Shown here piece after piece: positions 1 through 8,281 of a DNA stretch of 64,000 bases (position 1 is the stretch's first letter; every line of letters starts with the position of its first letter). The notes under the pieces are model-generated. The model was not told the DNA's origin and searched no databases. It saw only the letters and a list, made by a program, of their open reading frames with translations. Position numbers and translations under genes: made by a program. Location: NCBI GenBank assembly GCA_022825925.1, contig JAJDVW010000022.1, forward strand, positions 287,514 to 351,513, given 5' to 3'. This stretch comes from Pseudomonadales bacterium (GTDB lineage Bacteria > Pseudomonadota > Gammaproteobacteria > Pseudomonadales > Azotimanducaceae).

Positions 1-88
1 CGTTCAGGTTCGCCGGCCGGTTCATCGTGATGACGGCGACCGGCTCTTCCACTTCGTAGACAATCTCCTGGTACGTTTCCTGGGACAT
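1..88 (-). CDS. Enoyl-CoA hydratase/isomerase family protein (N-terminal part only)
   Basis: Only the first 29 codons are in the window; the gene runs off the left edge. It begins at an ATG preceded by a clear GGAGAGG ribosome site at about 92-98. The visible protein starts MSQETYQEIVYEV and continues into VAVITMNRPANLN, the usual first strand of crotonase-fold enzymes (VxxITLNRPxxxN). The family hydrates or isomerises acyl-CoA thioesters; the substrate cannot be told from this fragment. It is transcribed away from the acyl-CoA dehydrogenase next to it, which fits a fatty acid or carboxylic acid catabolism locus. Confidence 0.8.
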   Translation of the reverse strand, partial: MSQETYQEIVYEVEEPVAVITMNRPANLN

Positions 89-153
89 CGACCTCTCCAA
101 TCGGCACAGCCTGTGAATGTACTATATGGCCCGCCTTCTGACGGACCGAAGCC
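89..153. promoter_or_regulatory. Divergent promoter region between hydratase and acyl-CoA dehydrogenase
   Basis: This 65-base gap separates two divergently transcribed genes, so it should hold both promoters. It contains the only AT-rich patch nearby, tgtactatatgg at about 118-129, which could serve as a -10 element on either strand (TATAGT on the minus strand). No convincing -35 box was seen. The assignment is positional. Confidence 0.25.
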
Positions 154-1299
154 ATGCCCATGATTCTCAATGAAGAGCAGAACATGCTCAAGGACACCGC
201 GCGCGAGTTCTGCACCGAGAACGCGCCCATCGCCCAGTTGCGCAAGTTGCGCGACGACGACAGCCCCGACGGCTATGACCGCGACACGTGGCAGTCGATG
301 GCGGAACTCGGCTGGCCGGGTATCCCGTTTCCGGAGGAGCACGGCGGGCTGGCGTTCGGCTACAAGGGACTCGGCGTCGTGACCGAGGAGACGGGCCGCA
401 ACCTTACCGCGAGCCCGCTGTTCGCGAGCGTCTGGGTCGGCGGCACGGCGGTGAACCTCGGCGGCAGCGACGCCATGAAGGCTGAGATCCTCCCGAAGGT
501 CGCCGCGGGCGAGCTGCTCCTCGCGCTGGCCCTGGAAGAATCTCCTCGGCACGACCCGTACGGGGTGGCGACCACGGCGACCGCGTCCGGAGACGGCTAC
601 GTCCTGTCCGGCGCCAAGACCTTCGTGCTCGACGGTAACGTCGCGGACAGGCTGATCGTGGCGGCGCGCACGTCGGGCGAAGCGGGAGACCGGGACGGCA
701 TCACGCTGTTCCTGGTCGACGCCGCCGCACGGGGCATCGCGATCACCCGCACGAAGATGACCGACAGCCGCAACGCCGCCAACGTCGCACTGACGGACGT
801 CGCCGTGGGGGCGGACGCCATGATCGGCCAACTCGGCGGGGGCGCCGACGTCCTCGACCCGACCCTCGACATCGCGCGCATCGGTATCTCCGCGGAGATG
901 CTCGGCGCGGCGCTCGAATGCTTCGACCGCACCGTGGCCTACCTCAAGGAGCGGGAGCAGTTCGGCGTGCCGATCGGCTCGTTCCAGGCCCTCAAGCACC
1001 GGGCGGCCAACATGTTCTGCGAACTCGAGCTCTCGAAGTCCGTCGTGCTCGAGGCGCTCACGGCGCTCGACGAGGAGCGCGACGGCGCGGAAGTCGCGAA
1101 GCTCGCGAGCCTGGCGAAGGCGAAGGTGGGCGAGACTTTCCACACGGTGTCCCGCGAAGGCATCCAGATGCACGGCGGCATCGGCATGACCGACGAGTTC
1201 GACATCGGCTTCTACATCAAGCGCCAGGCGGTGACCGAGCAGACGTTCGGCGACATCAGTTTTCACCGGAACCGGTACGGCGAACTCGAGGGCTACTGA
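154..1299 (+). CDS. Acyl-CoA dehydrogenase family protein
   Basis: A 381-residue flavoenzyme-type protein, the normal length for FAD-dependent acyl-CoA dehydrogenases, which introduce the alpha-beta double bond in acyl-CoA. The N-terminal helical domain starts with NEEQNMLKDTAREF. The middle beta domain contains ALALEESPRHDPYG and a region that would face FAD. The C-terminal helical domain ends in QMHGGIGMTDEFDIG, the family signature. The start could be 154 or the ATG at 160 (MPMILNEEQ); ribosome binding sequence is weak for both. It lies opposite a crotonase gene, so a joint role in beta-oxidation-like catabolism is likely. The acyl substrate is unknown. Confidence 0.9.
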   Translation: MPMILNEEQNMLKDTAREFCTENAPIAQLRKLRDDDSPDGYDRDTWQSMAELGWPGIPFPEEHGGLAFGYKGLGVVTEETGRNLTASPLFASVWVGGTAVNLGGSDAMKAEILPKVAAGELLLALALEESPRHDPYGVATTATASGDGYVLSGAKTFVLDGNVADRLIVAARTSGEAGDRDGITLFLVDAAARGIAITRTKMTDSRNAANVALTDVAVGADAMIGQLGGGADVLDPTLDIARIGISAEMLGAALECFDRTVAYLKEREQFGVPIGSFQALKHRAANMFCELELSKSVVLEALTALDEERDGAEVAKLASLAKAKVGETFHTVSREGIQMHGGIGMTDEFDIGFYIKRQAVTEQTFGDISFHRNRYGELEGY

Positions 1300-1330
1300 G
1301 CCCCGGGCCCTCGTCGCTGCCGCCGGGATC

Positions 1331-1356
1331 GTAGGGGCGGCCCTCGCGTCCGCCCG
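1331..1356. repeat. Palindromic intergenic element, copy 1
   Basis: In the gap before the first DUF3604 gene there is a GC-rich hairpin: GGGCGG (1335-1340), a 9-base loop, then CCGCCC (1350-1355), followed by GTG. The reverse complement, CACGGGCGGACGCGAGGG followed by CCGCCCC, closely resembles the sequence at 28574-28600 between two other genes. That points to a dispersed palindromic repeat rather than a gene-specific terminator, although it could also end transcription of the acyl-CoA dehydrogenase. Confidence 0.45.
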
Positions 1357-1386
1357 TGTCGGAACCGAGCAGGGGAGGGGAACGGG

Positions 1387-3990
1387 ATGAGGCTTGCATC
1401 GGTTCGGGGCGGCGCGTTGTTCGCCGCCGGAGTCGCACTCGTGCTCGCGGGATGCGGCGCGGGGCAGCCGCCGGCGGCGGAGACGCCCGTCGCGGGGACG
1501 CCGGGCGACGCGTCCGCCGCGCTACGCAGCGAGATCGAGGACCTCAAGCGCGCCGTCGCGGAGCAACCGACGGACGCCGCCACCATCGCGTCGCGGGCGC
1601 GCGTGCTGGCGGACTGGGTCGATGCGCATGCGTTGGCCGGGCGTCCCAGCTCACCGTTCGCGCCGGACGTGCGCCGCTACGCGACCATCCCCCCGACCGG
1701 CGAGGCGCTGGTCCAGGCCGGGGCTCGCGTCGATACCCTGGTACGCGAATACCGGTTGCGCGACGAGGAACCGGAGGCGCTCGGCAGCCTGGTCGCGGAC
1801 ACCGGACCCTTCGTCGCGGGCAGCCTGGCCACGATCACCCAGACGTGGACGGCGGGCAGCCGCGGCATGGCCCGGGGGGGCGCCGTCTGGGTCGCGCGGC
1901 ACTTCAACACCGTGTACGGGGCCTTCCAGACGGACGACCCGGCCGCGCAGGACTATGTCACCGTCGCCACCACCGATGCGGACGCGGTCCTGGAAGCGGA
2001 GATCATCATGGCCGGGGGTCCGCACGGAGGCTTCCGCACACCCGAGCCGGCGGTCGCCTTCCGCGTGACCGCGGGCGCGCTCGATCCGGGCGAGACCGTG
2101 ACGGTCACCTACGGCGACACCTCCGGCGGCGGCCCGGGGCTGCGCATCACGACCGTCTCCGGCGAGCACGTGCCGATGCCCCTGTACGTGGACATCGACG
2201 GCTCCGGCGACTGGTTCATGCTGCCGCTGCAGCCGTTCGAGATCGTGGGAGCGGCGGCGACGGGCGTGCACGGGTTCGCTCCCAGCGTCGTGGCGGCCGG
2301 GGAACCGTTCGAGCTTTCGGTGCGCGCCGAGGACGACTGGTACAACCGCGCTACCGGCGACATCCCGGGATTCGAGGTATGGGTCAACGGGGAAGTCGCG
2401 GCGACGACGGAACCGGGCACCGAGGCGATCCGCATCGTGGAACTCTCGCTCGACGCGATCGGCCCCCACTGGATCGACATCCGCTCGATGGACGGGACGA
2501 TTGTCGGGGAAGCCAATCCGGTCCTCGTCCAGGAGGCCCCGGAGGCGCGCATCTACTGGGGCGACACCCACGGTCACTCGGGATACGCGGAGGGCATCGG
2601 AACGGTCGACTACTTCATGCGCTTCGCGCGCGACGACGCCCGTCTCGACTTCGTGACCCACTCGGAGCACGACACGTGGCTCGACGAGGCCGAGTGGCGC
2701 CTCATGCGGGACACGGTGGCGCAGTACGACGCGCCGGGAGAGTTTGTCCCGTACCTGGGCTACGAGTGGACCGTCCCCGCGTGGATCGGCGGGGGCCATC
2801 ACAACGTGCTCTTCCGCACGACGGAAGGCAGCGAGCTGGTCTCGGCCCTCGAGCACCCGACGCTGTCGAGTCTCTACCAGGGTCTGCGCGAACGGTACGA
2901 TCCCGCTGACGTGGTGGTGATCCCCCACGCCCACAACCCGGGCGACGCCCGCCAGTCCGACCCGCTGCTCGAACCGTTGATCGAGGTCATGTCGATGCAC
3001 GGCACCTTCGAGTGGTTCATGCGCAACTACCTCCGCAACGGCCACCAGGTGGGCTTCGTGGCGGCGTCGGACGACCACCTCTCGCACCCGGGCTACGCCG
3101 CGCCGAGCCGCAACTCTCTCGCGCAACGGGGCGGCCTGGGGGCGGTGTTCGCGCCCGAGCGCACGCGCGATGCCATCTTCGATGGCATGAAGGCGCGGCG
3201 GGCCTACGCGACGACGGGAGACCGCATCATCCTCGACGTCAGCCTGAACGGGGCGGGCATGGGCGAGCGCACCGCGTTCGCCACGGAACGGACGGTGAGC
3301 GGTCGCGTCATCGGCACCGCGCCGATCGACACCGTGACCGTATTCAAGAACGACGAGCCGATCTGGACGCGCGATCACCTGACCGCGATGGGCGCCGTGG
3401 ACGACGGTCCGACGACACTGCACCTCGCGTTCCACTCGGACGCGACGCCCCTGCACTGGGGCGATCCGCCGCGGGGGTGGCGCCATTGGCAGGGCACGGT
3501 CACGCTGCTCGGCGGCACGATCGTGGACGCCCGCCTCACGGACGAGTTCAACCCGAACTGGCAGTCCCTCGAGCGCGACGGCGACGTGCTCCGCTTCCAT
3601 ACGATCACCCGAGGCGATGCCAGCACGCTCGTCCTGACCGTCACGGACCTGGGCGAGGAGGCCATGCTGGCCCTCGATCTCGAGGAAACCCGGGAGACCG
3701 GCTCGGCGCCGCCGATCTACCGTCCGCCGGCGACCATCGCCGGGAGCAGCGTGCAACTGCCGGTGGCGCAGACCGAAGCCGGGGAAGTCCGCGCGACGAT
3801 GCCCATCCCGGATTACGACGACTACATTGCCCTGCGCCGGGTGGCCGCGGGCGTGCGCGACGTGGCGTTCGCGTACACGGACACTTCGACGCCGCGGCAG
3901 GGCGACTACTACTACGTGCGGGTCCTGCAGGCGAACGACGCCGCGGCCTGGTCGAGCCCGATCTGGGTCGGCGGGTACCCGTCCAGGTGA
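1387..3990 (+). CDS. DUF3604 family lipoprotein, PHP-like metallohydrolase (copy 1)
   Basis: An 867-residue exported protein. It opens with a lipoprotein signal peptide, with lipobox VLAGC and the acylated cysteine at residue 23, so it is probably membrane-anchored outside the cytoplasm. The C-terminal half is DUF3604. Metal-site-like motifs in order are WGDTHGHSG (about 391-399), THSEHDTW (424-431), PHAHNPG (513-519) and ASDDHLSHPG (560-569), a pattern like PHP-type phosphoesterases. The N-terminal ~370 residues look like beta-rich domains. Hydrolase activity is inferred from these histidine and aspartate clusters; the substrate is unknown. The start ATG follows a strong GGGGAGGGG site. Its last base pairs overlap the start of a second DUF3604 gene, so the two are co-translated. 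Confidence 0.85.
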   Translation: MRLASVRGGALFAAGVALVLAGCGAGQPPAAETPVAGTPGDASAALRSEIEDLKRAVAEQPTDAATIASRARVLADWVDAHALAGRPSSPFAPDVRRYATIPPTGEALVQAGARVDTLVREYRLRDEEPEALGSLVADTGPFVAGSLATITQTWTAGSRGMARGGAVWVARHFNTVYGAFQTDDPAAQDYVTVATTDADAVLEAEIIMAGGPHGGFRTPEPAVAFRVTAGALDPGETVTVTYGDTSGGGPGLRITTVSGEHVPMPLYVDIDGSGDWFMLPLQPFEIVGAAATGVHGFAPSVVAAGEPFELSVRAEDDWYNRATGDIPGFEVWVNGEVAATTEPGTEAIRIVELSLDAIGPHWIDIRSMDGTIVGEANPVLVQEAPEARIYWGDTHGHSGYAEGIGTVDYFMRFARDDARLDFVTHSEHDTWLDEAEWRLMRDTVAQYDAPGEFVPYLGYEWTVPAWIGGGHHNVLFRTTEGSELVSALEHPTLSSLYQGLRERYDPADVVVIPHAHNPGDARQSDPLLEPLIEVMSMHGTFEWFMRNYLRNGHQVGFVAASDDHLSHPGYAAPSRNSLAQRGGLGAVFAPERTRDAIFDGMKARRAYATTGDRIILDVSLNGAGMGERTAFATERTVSGRVIGTAPIDTVTVFKNDEPIWTRDHLTAMGAVDDGPTTLHLAFHSDATPLHWGDPPRGWRHWQGTVTLLGGTIVDARLTDEFNPNWQSLERDGDVLRFHTITRGDASTLVLTVTDLGEEAMLALDLEETRETGSAPPIYRPPATIAGSSVQLPVAQTEAGEVRATMPIPDYDDYIALRRVAAGVRDVAFAYTDTSTPRQGDYYYVRVLQANDAAAWSSPIWVGGYPSR

Positions 3991-5804
3991 CCGTTTCGGG
4001 GAAGCGGCTACTGAAGACCGCGGTCGGGATGTGGCTGGGCCGGGGCGCGGCGCTCACGATGGCGCTGACGGCCGGGGCGGCGGAACACGTCTACTTCGGC
4101 GACCTGCACCTGCACACGCGCTACTCCAACGACGCCTGGGCCAGCGCCGAGGCGCGGACGCCGGACGATTCGTACCGGTTCGCGAAAGGCGAGACGCTCG
4201 AGCACGTCGGGGGTACCCGGATCCGGCTTAACACACCCCTCGACTTCCTCGCCGTCAGTGACCACGCGGAGATGCTGGGCGCGTTCCACGCCCTCGCGGA
4301 GCCGGGGCACCCGGACGCGGACAGCGAGATCGCCCGGCAGGTGGCGTCCATGGACCCGGACATGCGGCGCCAGGCGCTGATGGACTGGGCCCGCTCTATG
4401 CGGCACATCGACCCCAACCCGGTGCTGTTCAACCGGGCCCAGGAGGCGGGCGTCTGGCGGGAGATCGTCGATACCGCTAACCGCCACTACGCGCCCGGCG
4501 AGTTCACCACGTTCGCCGCGTTCGAATGGACGTCCTCGACGCCGGACTTCGGCAACCTGCATCGCGTGGTGGTGTTCGAGGGCACCGAGGACCTGCCGCA
4601 TCCGTACTCCCGGGTCGACTCGATCCATCCGGAGGATCTCTGGTCGTACCTCGAGACCCAACGCATGCGCGGCGTGGACGCAATCGCGATCCCGCACAAC
4701 GCCAACGTCTCGAACGGCCACATGTTCGCCCTGACCGACTCCTTCGGCGAGCCGCTGAACGCGCACTACGCGGCGCGGCGCACCTGGAACGAGCCCATGC
4801 TCGAGGTCACCCAGCACAAGGGCACCTCCGAGACGCACCCGGCGCTGTCGCCCAACGACGAGTTCGCCGGCTTCGAGCTCTACACCAGGCTCCTTAGTTC
4901 CCTGGCGGGAGAGCGCTACTCGCAGCCTCAGGGCAGCTATGTCCGGGAGGCCTGGCTCAACGGGATCGCCCTGCAGGCGCGATCGGGCTTCAACCCCTTC
5001 CGGTTCGGCCTGTCCGGCGCTTCCGACTATCACTCGGGCGTGTCCGCCATCGAGGAAGACAACCTGAGCGCCGCCAGCGGACCGATGCGGGGAGGCACTC
5101 CCGGGCAGCGCATGGCGCGGCCGGCCGGGGGCATGGTGACGGGCGCGTCCGGGCTCACCGCGGCATGGGCGGACCGGAACACCCGGGAAGCGATCTTTGC
5201 CGCGTTTCGCCAGCGCGAGACGTACGGCACGACGGGCACCCGGATCACGGTGCGCTTCTTCGGCGGCTGGGACTACGAGCCGTCCCTGACCGACGCGGAA
5301 GACCGGACCGCGCGCGCCTACGCGGGCGGGGTGCCGATGGGCGGCGTGCTGTCCGGAGTGCCGTCTGGCGCGGAAGGCAACGCCCCGACCTTCGCCGTGT
5401 GGGCGGCGCGGGATGCGCGCAGCGGCAACCTGGACCGCATCCAGATCGTCAAGGGCAGCGTCCGCGACGGGGTGGCGGAGGAACGCATCTTCGACGTGGC
5501 GCTCGGCGGCGAGGGACGGCGCACCTCCGACGGTGTGCAGCCCGTCGGCAACACGGTCGATCTCGCCACCGCGACCTACGAGAACACCATCGGTGCCGCG
5601 ACGCTCGCGGCCGTCTGGGAGGATCCGGACTTCGACCCGGCGTCACCGGCCTTCTACTACGTGCGGGTGCTGGAGATTCCGACCCCGAGATGGACGCTGT
5701 ACGACTCAGTCGCGACCGGCGTGCCCCTGCCGGAGGGCGTGCCCACGACCCTGCAGGAACGGGCGTTCACGTCGCCGATCTGGTACCTGCCGCCGCGGCG
5801 TTAG
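3987..5804 (+). CDS. DUF3604 family exported protein (copy 2)
   Basis: A 605-residue protein starting at a GTG that overlaps the preceding stop codon (GTGA). This start gives a basic n-region (KRLLK) followed by a hydrophobic stretch ending LTAGAAEH, a plausible Sec signal peptide; an ATG at 4029 is an alternative that would shorten it. Motifs for a PHP-like metal centre are GDLHLHT (D39, H41, H43), SDHAE (about 91-95), an IPHNANVSNGH segment and SDYHSG (H349). It lacks the long N-terminal domains of the flanking DUF3604 proteins and so belongs to a shorter subtype. Tandem arrangement suggests related but distinct substrates. Confidence 0.8.
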   Translation: MTVSGKRLLKTAVGMWLGRGAALTMALTAGAAEHVYFGDLHLHTRYSNDAWASAEARTPDDSYRFAKGETLEHVGGTRIRLNTPLDFLAVSDHAEMLGAFHALAEPGHPDADSEIARQVASMDPDMRRQALMDWARSMRHIDPNPVLFNRAQEAGVWREIVDTANRHYAPGEFTTFAAFEWTSSTPDFGNLHRVVVFEGTEDLPHPYSRVDSIHPEDLWSYLETQRMRGVDAIAIPHNANVSNGHMFALTDSFGEPLNAHYAARRTWNEPMLEVTQHKGTSETHPALSPNDEFAGFELYTRLLSSLAGERYSQPQGSYVREAWLNGIALQARSGFNPFRFGLSGASDYHSGVSAIEEDNLSAASGPMRGGTPGQRMARPAGGMVTGASGLTAAWADRNTREAIFAAFRQRETYGTTGTRITVRFFGGWDYEPSLTDAEDRTARAYAGGVPMGGVLSGVPSGAEGNAPTFAVWAARDARSGNLDRIQIVKGSVRDGVAEERIFDVALGGEGRRTSDGVQPVGNTVDLATATYENTIGAATLAAVWEDPDFDPASPAFYYVRVLEIPTPRWTLYDSVATGVPLPEGVPTTLQERAFTSPIWYLPPRR

Positions 5805-5920
5805 CTGCCCCCCTCCGGCGGACAATTTCCCACGCTTGCCGGCGCTGTTATCCTGTATCTGCCACTTCTGGAGAGCATTAGAGTGCGATTCCCGAAGGCG
5901 CTCACACAGGCTACCGACGC

Positions 5921-6391
5921 ATGACCGACCGCTTGGAAGCAGGGCACGCGGGGCCGCGCGCCGGATCCGCTCCGCGGCGCAACGGCATCAGCAACGAGAT
6001 GGTCGGCATCCTGGCCATGGGCGTCGCGATCATGGGTGTGTCCCTCGCGAGCTGGACGACGCTGCGCGCGGAGATCTCGGACCTGAGGGTGGAAGGCGGC
6101 GCGAACATGGATCGCCTGAGGTCGGACCTGCAGGGCCAGATGGTGCGGTTACGGTCGGACCTGCAGGGCCAGATGGTGCGGCTACGGTCGGACCTGCACG
6201 GCGACATGGAGCGGTTGCGCTCGAACGTGGCCGCCGACGTGCAGGAGCTGCGGACCGATATCGGCGCGGTGGACCAGGCCGTCCGCGGGCTGGACGACCG
6301 CATGCGGGCCGTGGAGACGCGACTCGCGGTGGTCGAGGCACACATCGGGTCCGCCGCCATCGTTTCGACCGGCGAGGGCGAGGAGGCCTGA
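5921..6391 (+). CDS. Small membrane-anchored coiled-coil protein with 11-residue repeats
   Basis: A 156-residue protein of unknown function. After a short charged N-terminus there is one hydrophobic segment (about 27-46, MVGILAMGVAIMGVSLASW), then a long amphipathic helix. Residues 66-98 are three consecutive 11-residue units of the form LRSDLQGQMVR, followed by a further heptad-rich region (LRSNVAADVQELRTDI, LDDRMRAVETRLAVVEAHI). The layout resembles small single-pass proteins with apolipoprotein-like or coiled-coil tails that oligomerise at the membrane. It stands between DUF3604 genes and a convergent HupE gene with no obvious operon partner. Confidence 0.65.
   Translation: MTDRLEAGHAGPRAGSAPRRNGISNEMVGILAMGVAIMGVSLASWTTLRAEISDLRVEGGANMDRLRSDLQGQMVRLRSDLQGQMVRLRSDLHGDMERLRSNVAADVQELRTDIGAVDQAVRGLDDRMRAVETRLAVVEAHIGSAAIVSTGEGEEA
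6116..6214 (+). repeat. Three tandem 33-bp repeats inside the coiled-coil gene
   Basis: Units at 6116-6148, 6149-6181 and 6182-6214 each encode an 11-residue coiled-coil repeat. Units 1 and 2 are nearly identical at the DNA level (they differ in the first two codons only, at synonymous positions), while unit 3 has diverged (LRSDLHGDMER). Near-identity of neighbouring units points to recent tandem duplication and possible copy-number variation. Confidence 0.75.
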
Positions 6392-6400
6392 CCTGTCGGG

Positions 6401-6431
6401 GTCGCGGGACACGAAACTAGAACCCCGCGAC
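6401..6431. terminator. Candidate bidirectional terminator hairpin
   Basis: Between the convergent coiled-coil and HupE genes, GTCGCGGG (6401-6408) pairs with CCCGCGAC (6424-6431) around a 15-base loop. It overlaps the last codons of HupE and has no T-tract, so termination is inferred from position and stem strength only. Confidence 0.35.
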
Positions 6432-7382
6432 GCGGTCGATGACCCAGAAACTCGCGATGCCTCCGAGCCCGTATGCGGCTGCGCGGTCCAGGTATCTGGA
6501 ACGCGCCTGGAGCGTGCGGTAGGCGAGCCACAGCACGGCGCCGGTGACGCTCGCGAACGCGATCTGGCCCGCCTCGATGCCCAGGTTGAACAGGAGCAGC
6601 GTCATCGGCACTTCGCCGGGGGGCAGGCCGGTTTCCGCCAGGGCCCCGGCGAAGCCGAAGCCGTGGATCAGCCCGAAGGCGAACGCGACCGCCCACGGCG
6701 GGGTGAGGCGCGCGTCCTGAACACGGTCGCGGCGTGCGACCTCCCATGCCAGGTACACGATCGAGAGGGCGATGAACGCCTCGACCGGCGGCCCCGGCAC
6801 CTGCACCACGTCGAGCACGGTGAGCGCCAGGGTCAGCGAGTGGGCGAGGGTAAACGCGGTGATGGTCGCGACGACGACGCGGATGCCCCGGACGAGGAGC
6901 AGGATGCCGAACACGAACAGCAGGTGATCGACTCCGGACAGGATGTGCCCGACGCCGAGAAGGAAGCGTTCGGCGACGCCGGCCCCGGGTTCGGCGAGGG
7001 GGATCTCCACGAAGGGCCCCGAGACGATGCGTGTCGTGAGGTGGCCGGCGCGGTCCTCGATGCGCACGAGGACGTCGACGATGCCGGCGTTCGAGACGCC
7101 GAGCACAGGGGGCGGACCGTCCAGGGGGCAGCCGATGCGCCGCTCGAAGGCGACATGGTCGAAGCGCTCGGCGCGGCGCATCGGGGCGATGTCTTCGCAG
7201 CCCTTGGTCCAGGACAGCGCAACCCCGGGCAGACCGGTGGCGCCAAGCGCGGTGCGCATCGTCAGGGCATAGGCGTGCGAGGCGACCTCGCGTACCTCGA
7301 CGATGGCCATCTGCATGTCGTGGGCCAGCGCGGCCGTCCCCGGCGCCAGCACGATCAGCAGCGCGGTCGCGGCGCGGCGCAT
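6417..7382 (-). CDS. HupE/UreJ-like membrane protein (copy 1)
   Basis: A 321-residue protein with a signal peptide (MRRAATALLIVLAPGTAALA, then HDM). An extracytoplasmic domain of about 115 residues is followed by a C-terminal membrane domain of roughly six to seven helices. The membrane part carries GVGHILSGVDHLLF, AHSLTL and LIHGFGFAGAL, histidine-bearing motifs typical of HupE/UreJ proteins, a family linked to nickel or cobalt handling. No hydrogenase or urease genes are nearby, so the metal link is inference. Its ATG shares one base with the stop codon of the parvulin gene (TGATG), so it is the last gene of a DUF3604-parvulin-HupE operon. Confidence 0.8.
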   Translation of the reverse strand: MRRAATALLIVLAPGTAALAHDMQMAIVEVREVASHAYALTMRTALGATGLPGVALSWTKGCEDIAPMRRAERFDHVAFERRIGCPLDGPPPVLGVSNAGIVDVLVRIEDRAGHLTTRIVSGPFVEIPLAEPGAGVAERFLLGVGHILSGVDHLLFVFGILLLVRGIRVVVATITAFTLAHSLTLALTVLDVVQVPGPPVEAFIALSIVYLAWEVARRDRVQDARLTPPWAVAFAFGLIHGFGFAGALAETGLPPGEVPMTLLLFNLGIEAGQIAFASVTGAVLWLAYRTLQARSRYLDRAAAYGLGGIASFWVIDRVAGF

Positions 7383-8272
7383 CAGGGCGTGTCGGCGTCC
7401 GTGGCAGTGCCCGGGCCGCTCGTGGAGGGTGCCAGCGGAGCCACCCGCACCTCGTAGGAGTCCCGCAGCGCGTTCAGGCGACGGTCGCGGTCCGCCTCGA
7501 TCTCCTGGCGTTGCCAGTCGAGATGGACCTGGTCGCGCACTTCCGCGAGCGGTCGTGCTCGCGGAGTGCTGTAGGCGTGGATGCGCACTAGGTGCCAGCC
7601 GTAGGCCGAACGCACCGGTCCGAACCACTCGCCGATGCCTGTCTCGGCCGCGGCGACGACCGCGTCCCGGAACGTCGTACCGAAGTCGCCGACCAGCCGC
7701 TGCGCGTTCGGCAGGGTGAGCATCTTCGCGCCGTGGAAGGCGTCGTCCGCCACGGACTCGCCGGCCTGCAGTCGCTGCAGCGCGTCGGCGGCCGCCGTTT
7801 CGGCCTCCTCCCCGCGCCGGTCGCGACTGAAGAAGCGGTGCGAGAGGGTCAGCTCCGCCGGGCTTCGATAGCTTTCGCGGTGGGCCTCGTAGTAGGTCGC
7901 GAGTTCGGCGTCATCGGGGACCGCGAGGGCCGCCAGGTCGGCCCAGGCGATCGTCAGCTTCTGCCCGAGGCGTCGCCGCACCACCGCATCGCCGCGGTCG
8001 AGTCCCATGGCCAGCGCTTCGCGGTACAGCAGTTCCTCCTGCACCCGGGCGTCGACCAGCCGTTCGAGTTCCTCCCGCGTCGGCGGACGCCGCCACTGCG
8101 CCTCCCACTGGGCCTGCAGCCGGTTCAGTGCATGCCGGTCGATGTCGACGACGCGGTCCCGTCCGGCGCTCTCCGGGCGCGCCCACTCGTACGCCACGAA
8201 GAGCACCGCCCCCAGGACGGCGAAGTGCAGCAGCGGCTCGCGGACGAGCCGGCGGGCGAACGCTCCTGCCAT
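7382..8272 (-). CDS. Membrane-anchored parvulin-type peptidyl-prolyl isomerase (copy 1)
   Basis: A 296-residue protein with one N-terminal membrane anchor (about 14-29, PLLHFAVLGAVLFVAYEW). A SurA/PpiD-like helical region follows (LERLVDARVQEELLYREA). The C-terminal half holds the PPIase-like elements ELTLSHRFFSRDRR and GEWFGPVRSAYGWHLVRI, the latter matching the family GP(V/I)xSxxGxHLVxV strand. It probably faces the periplasm and assists folding of exported proteins. The core is divergent from standard parvulins and activity is not assured. It sits 9 bases after the DUF3604 gene and overlaps HupE by one base, suggesting service to those two products. Confidence 0.78.
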   Translation of the reverse strand: MAGAFARRLVREPLLHFAVLGAVLFVAYEWARPESAGRDRVVDIDRHALNRLQAQWEAQWRRPPTREELERLVDARVQEELLYREALAMGLDRGDAVVRRRLGQKLTIAWADLAALAVPDDAELATYYEAHRESYRSPAELTLSHRFFSRDRRGEEAETAAADALQRLQAGESVADDAFHGAKMLTLPNAQRLVGDFGTTFRDAVVAAAETGIGEWFGPVRSAYGWHLVRIHAYSTPRARPLAEVRDQVHLDWQRQEIEADRDRRLNALRDSYEVRVAPLAPSTSGPGTATDADTP

Positions 8273-8281
8273 GCGCCCGGA

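Noticed and set aside
1651..3756. Long minus-strand open frame of about 700 codons opposite the first DUF3604 gene
   Set aside because: Arg/His/Asp-rich antisense shadow, common in very high-GC DNA; the plus strand encodes a clear protein family with signal peptide.
6417..7382. HupE-like protein as part of a hydrogenase or urease operon
   Set aside because: No hydrogenase, urease or accessory hyp/ure genes are near either copy; only the membrane family is supported.
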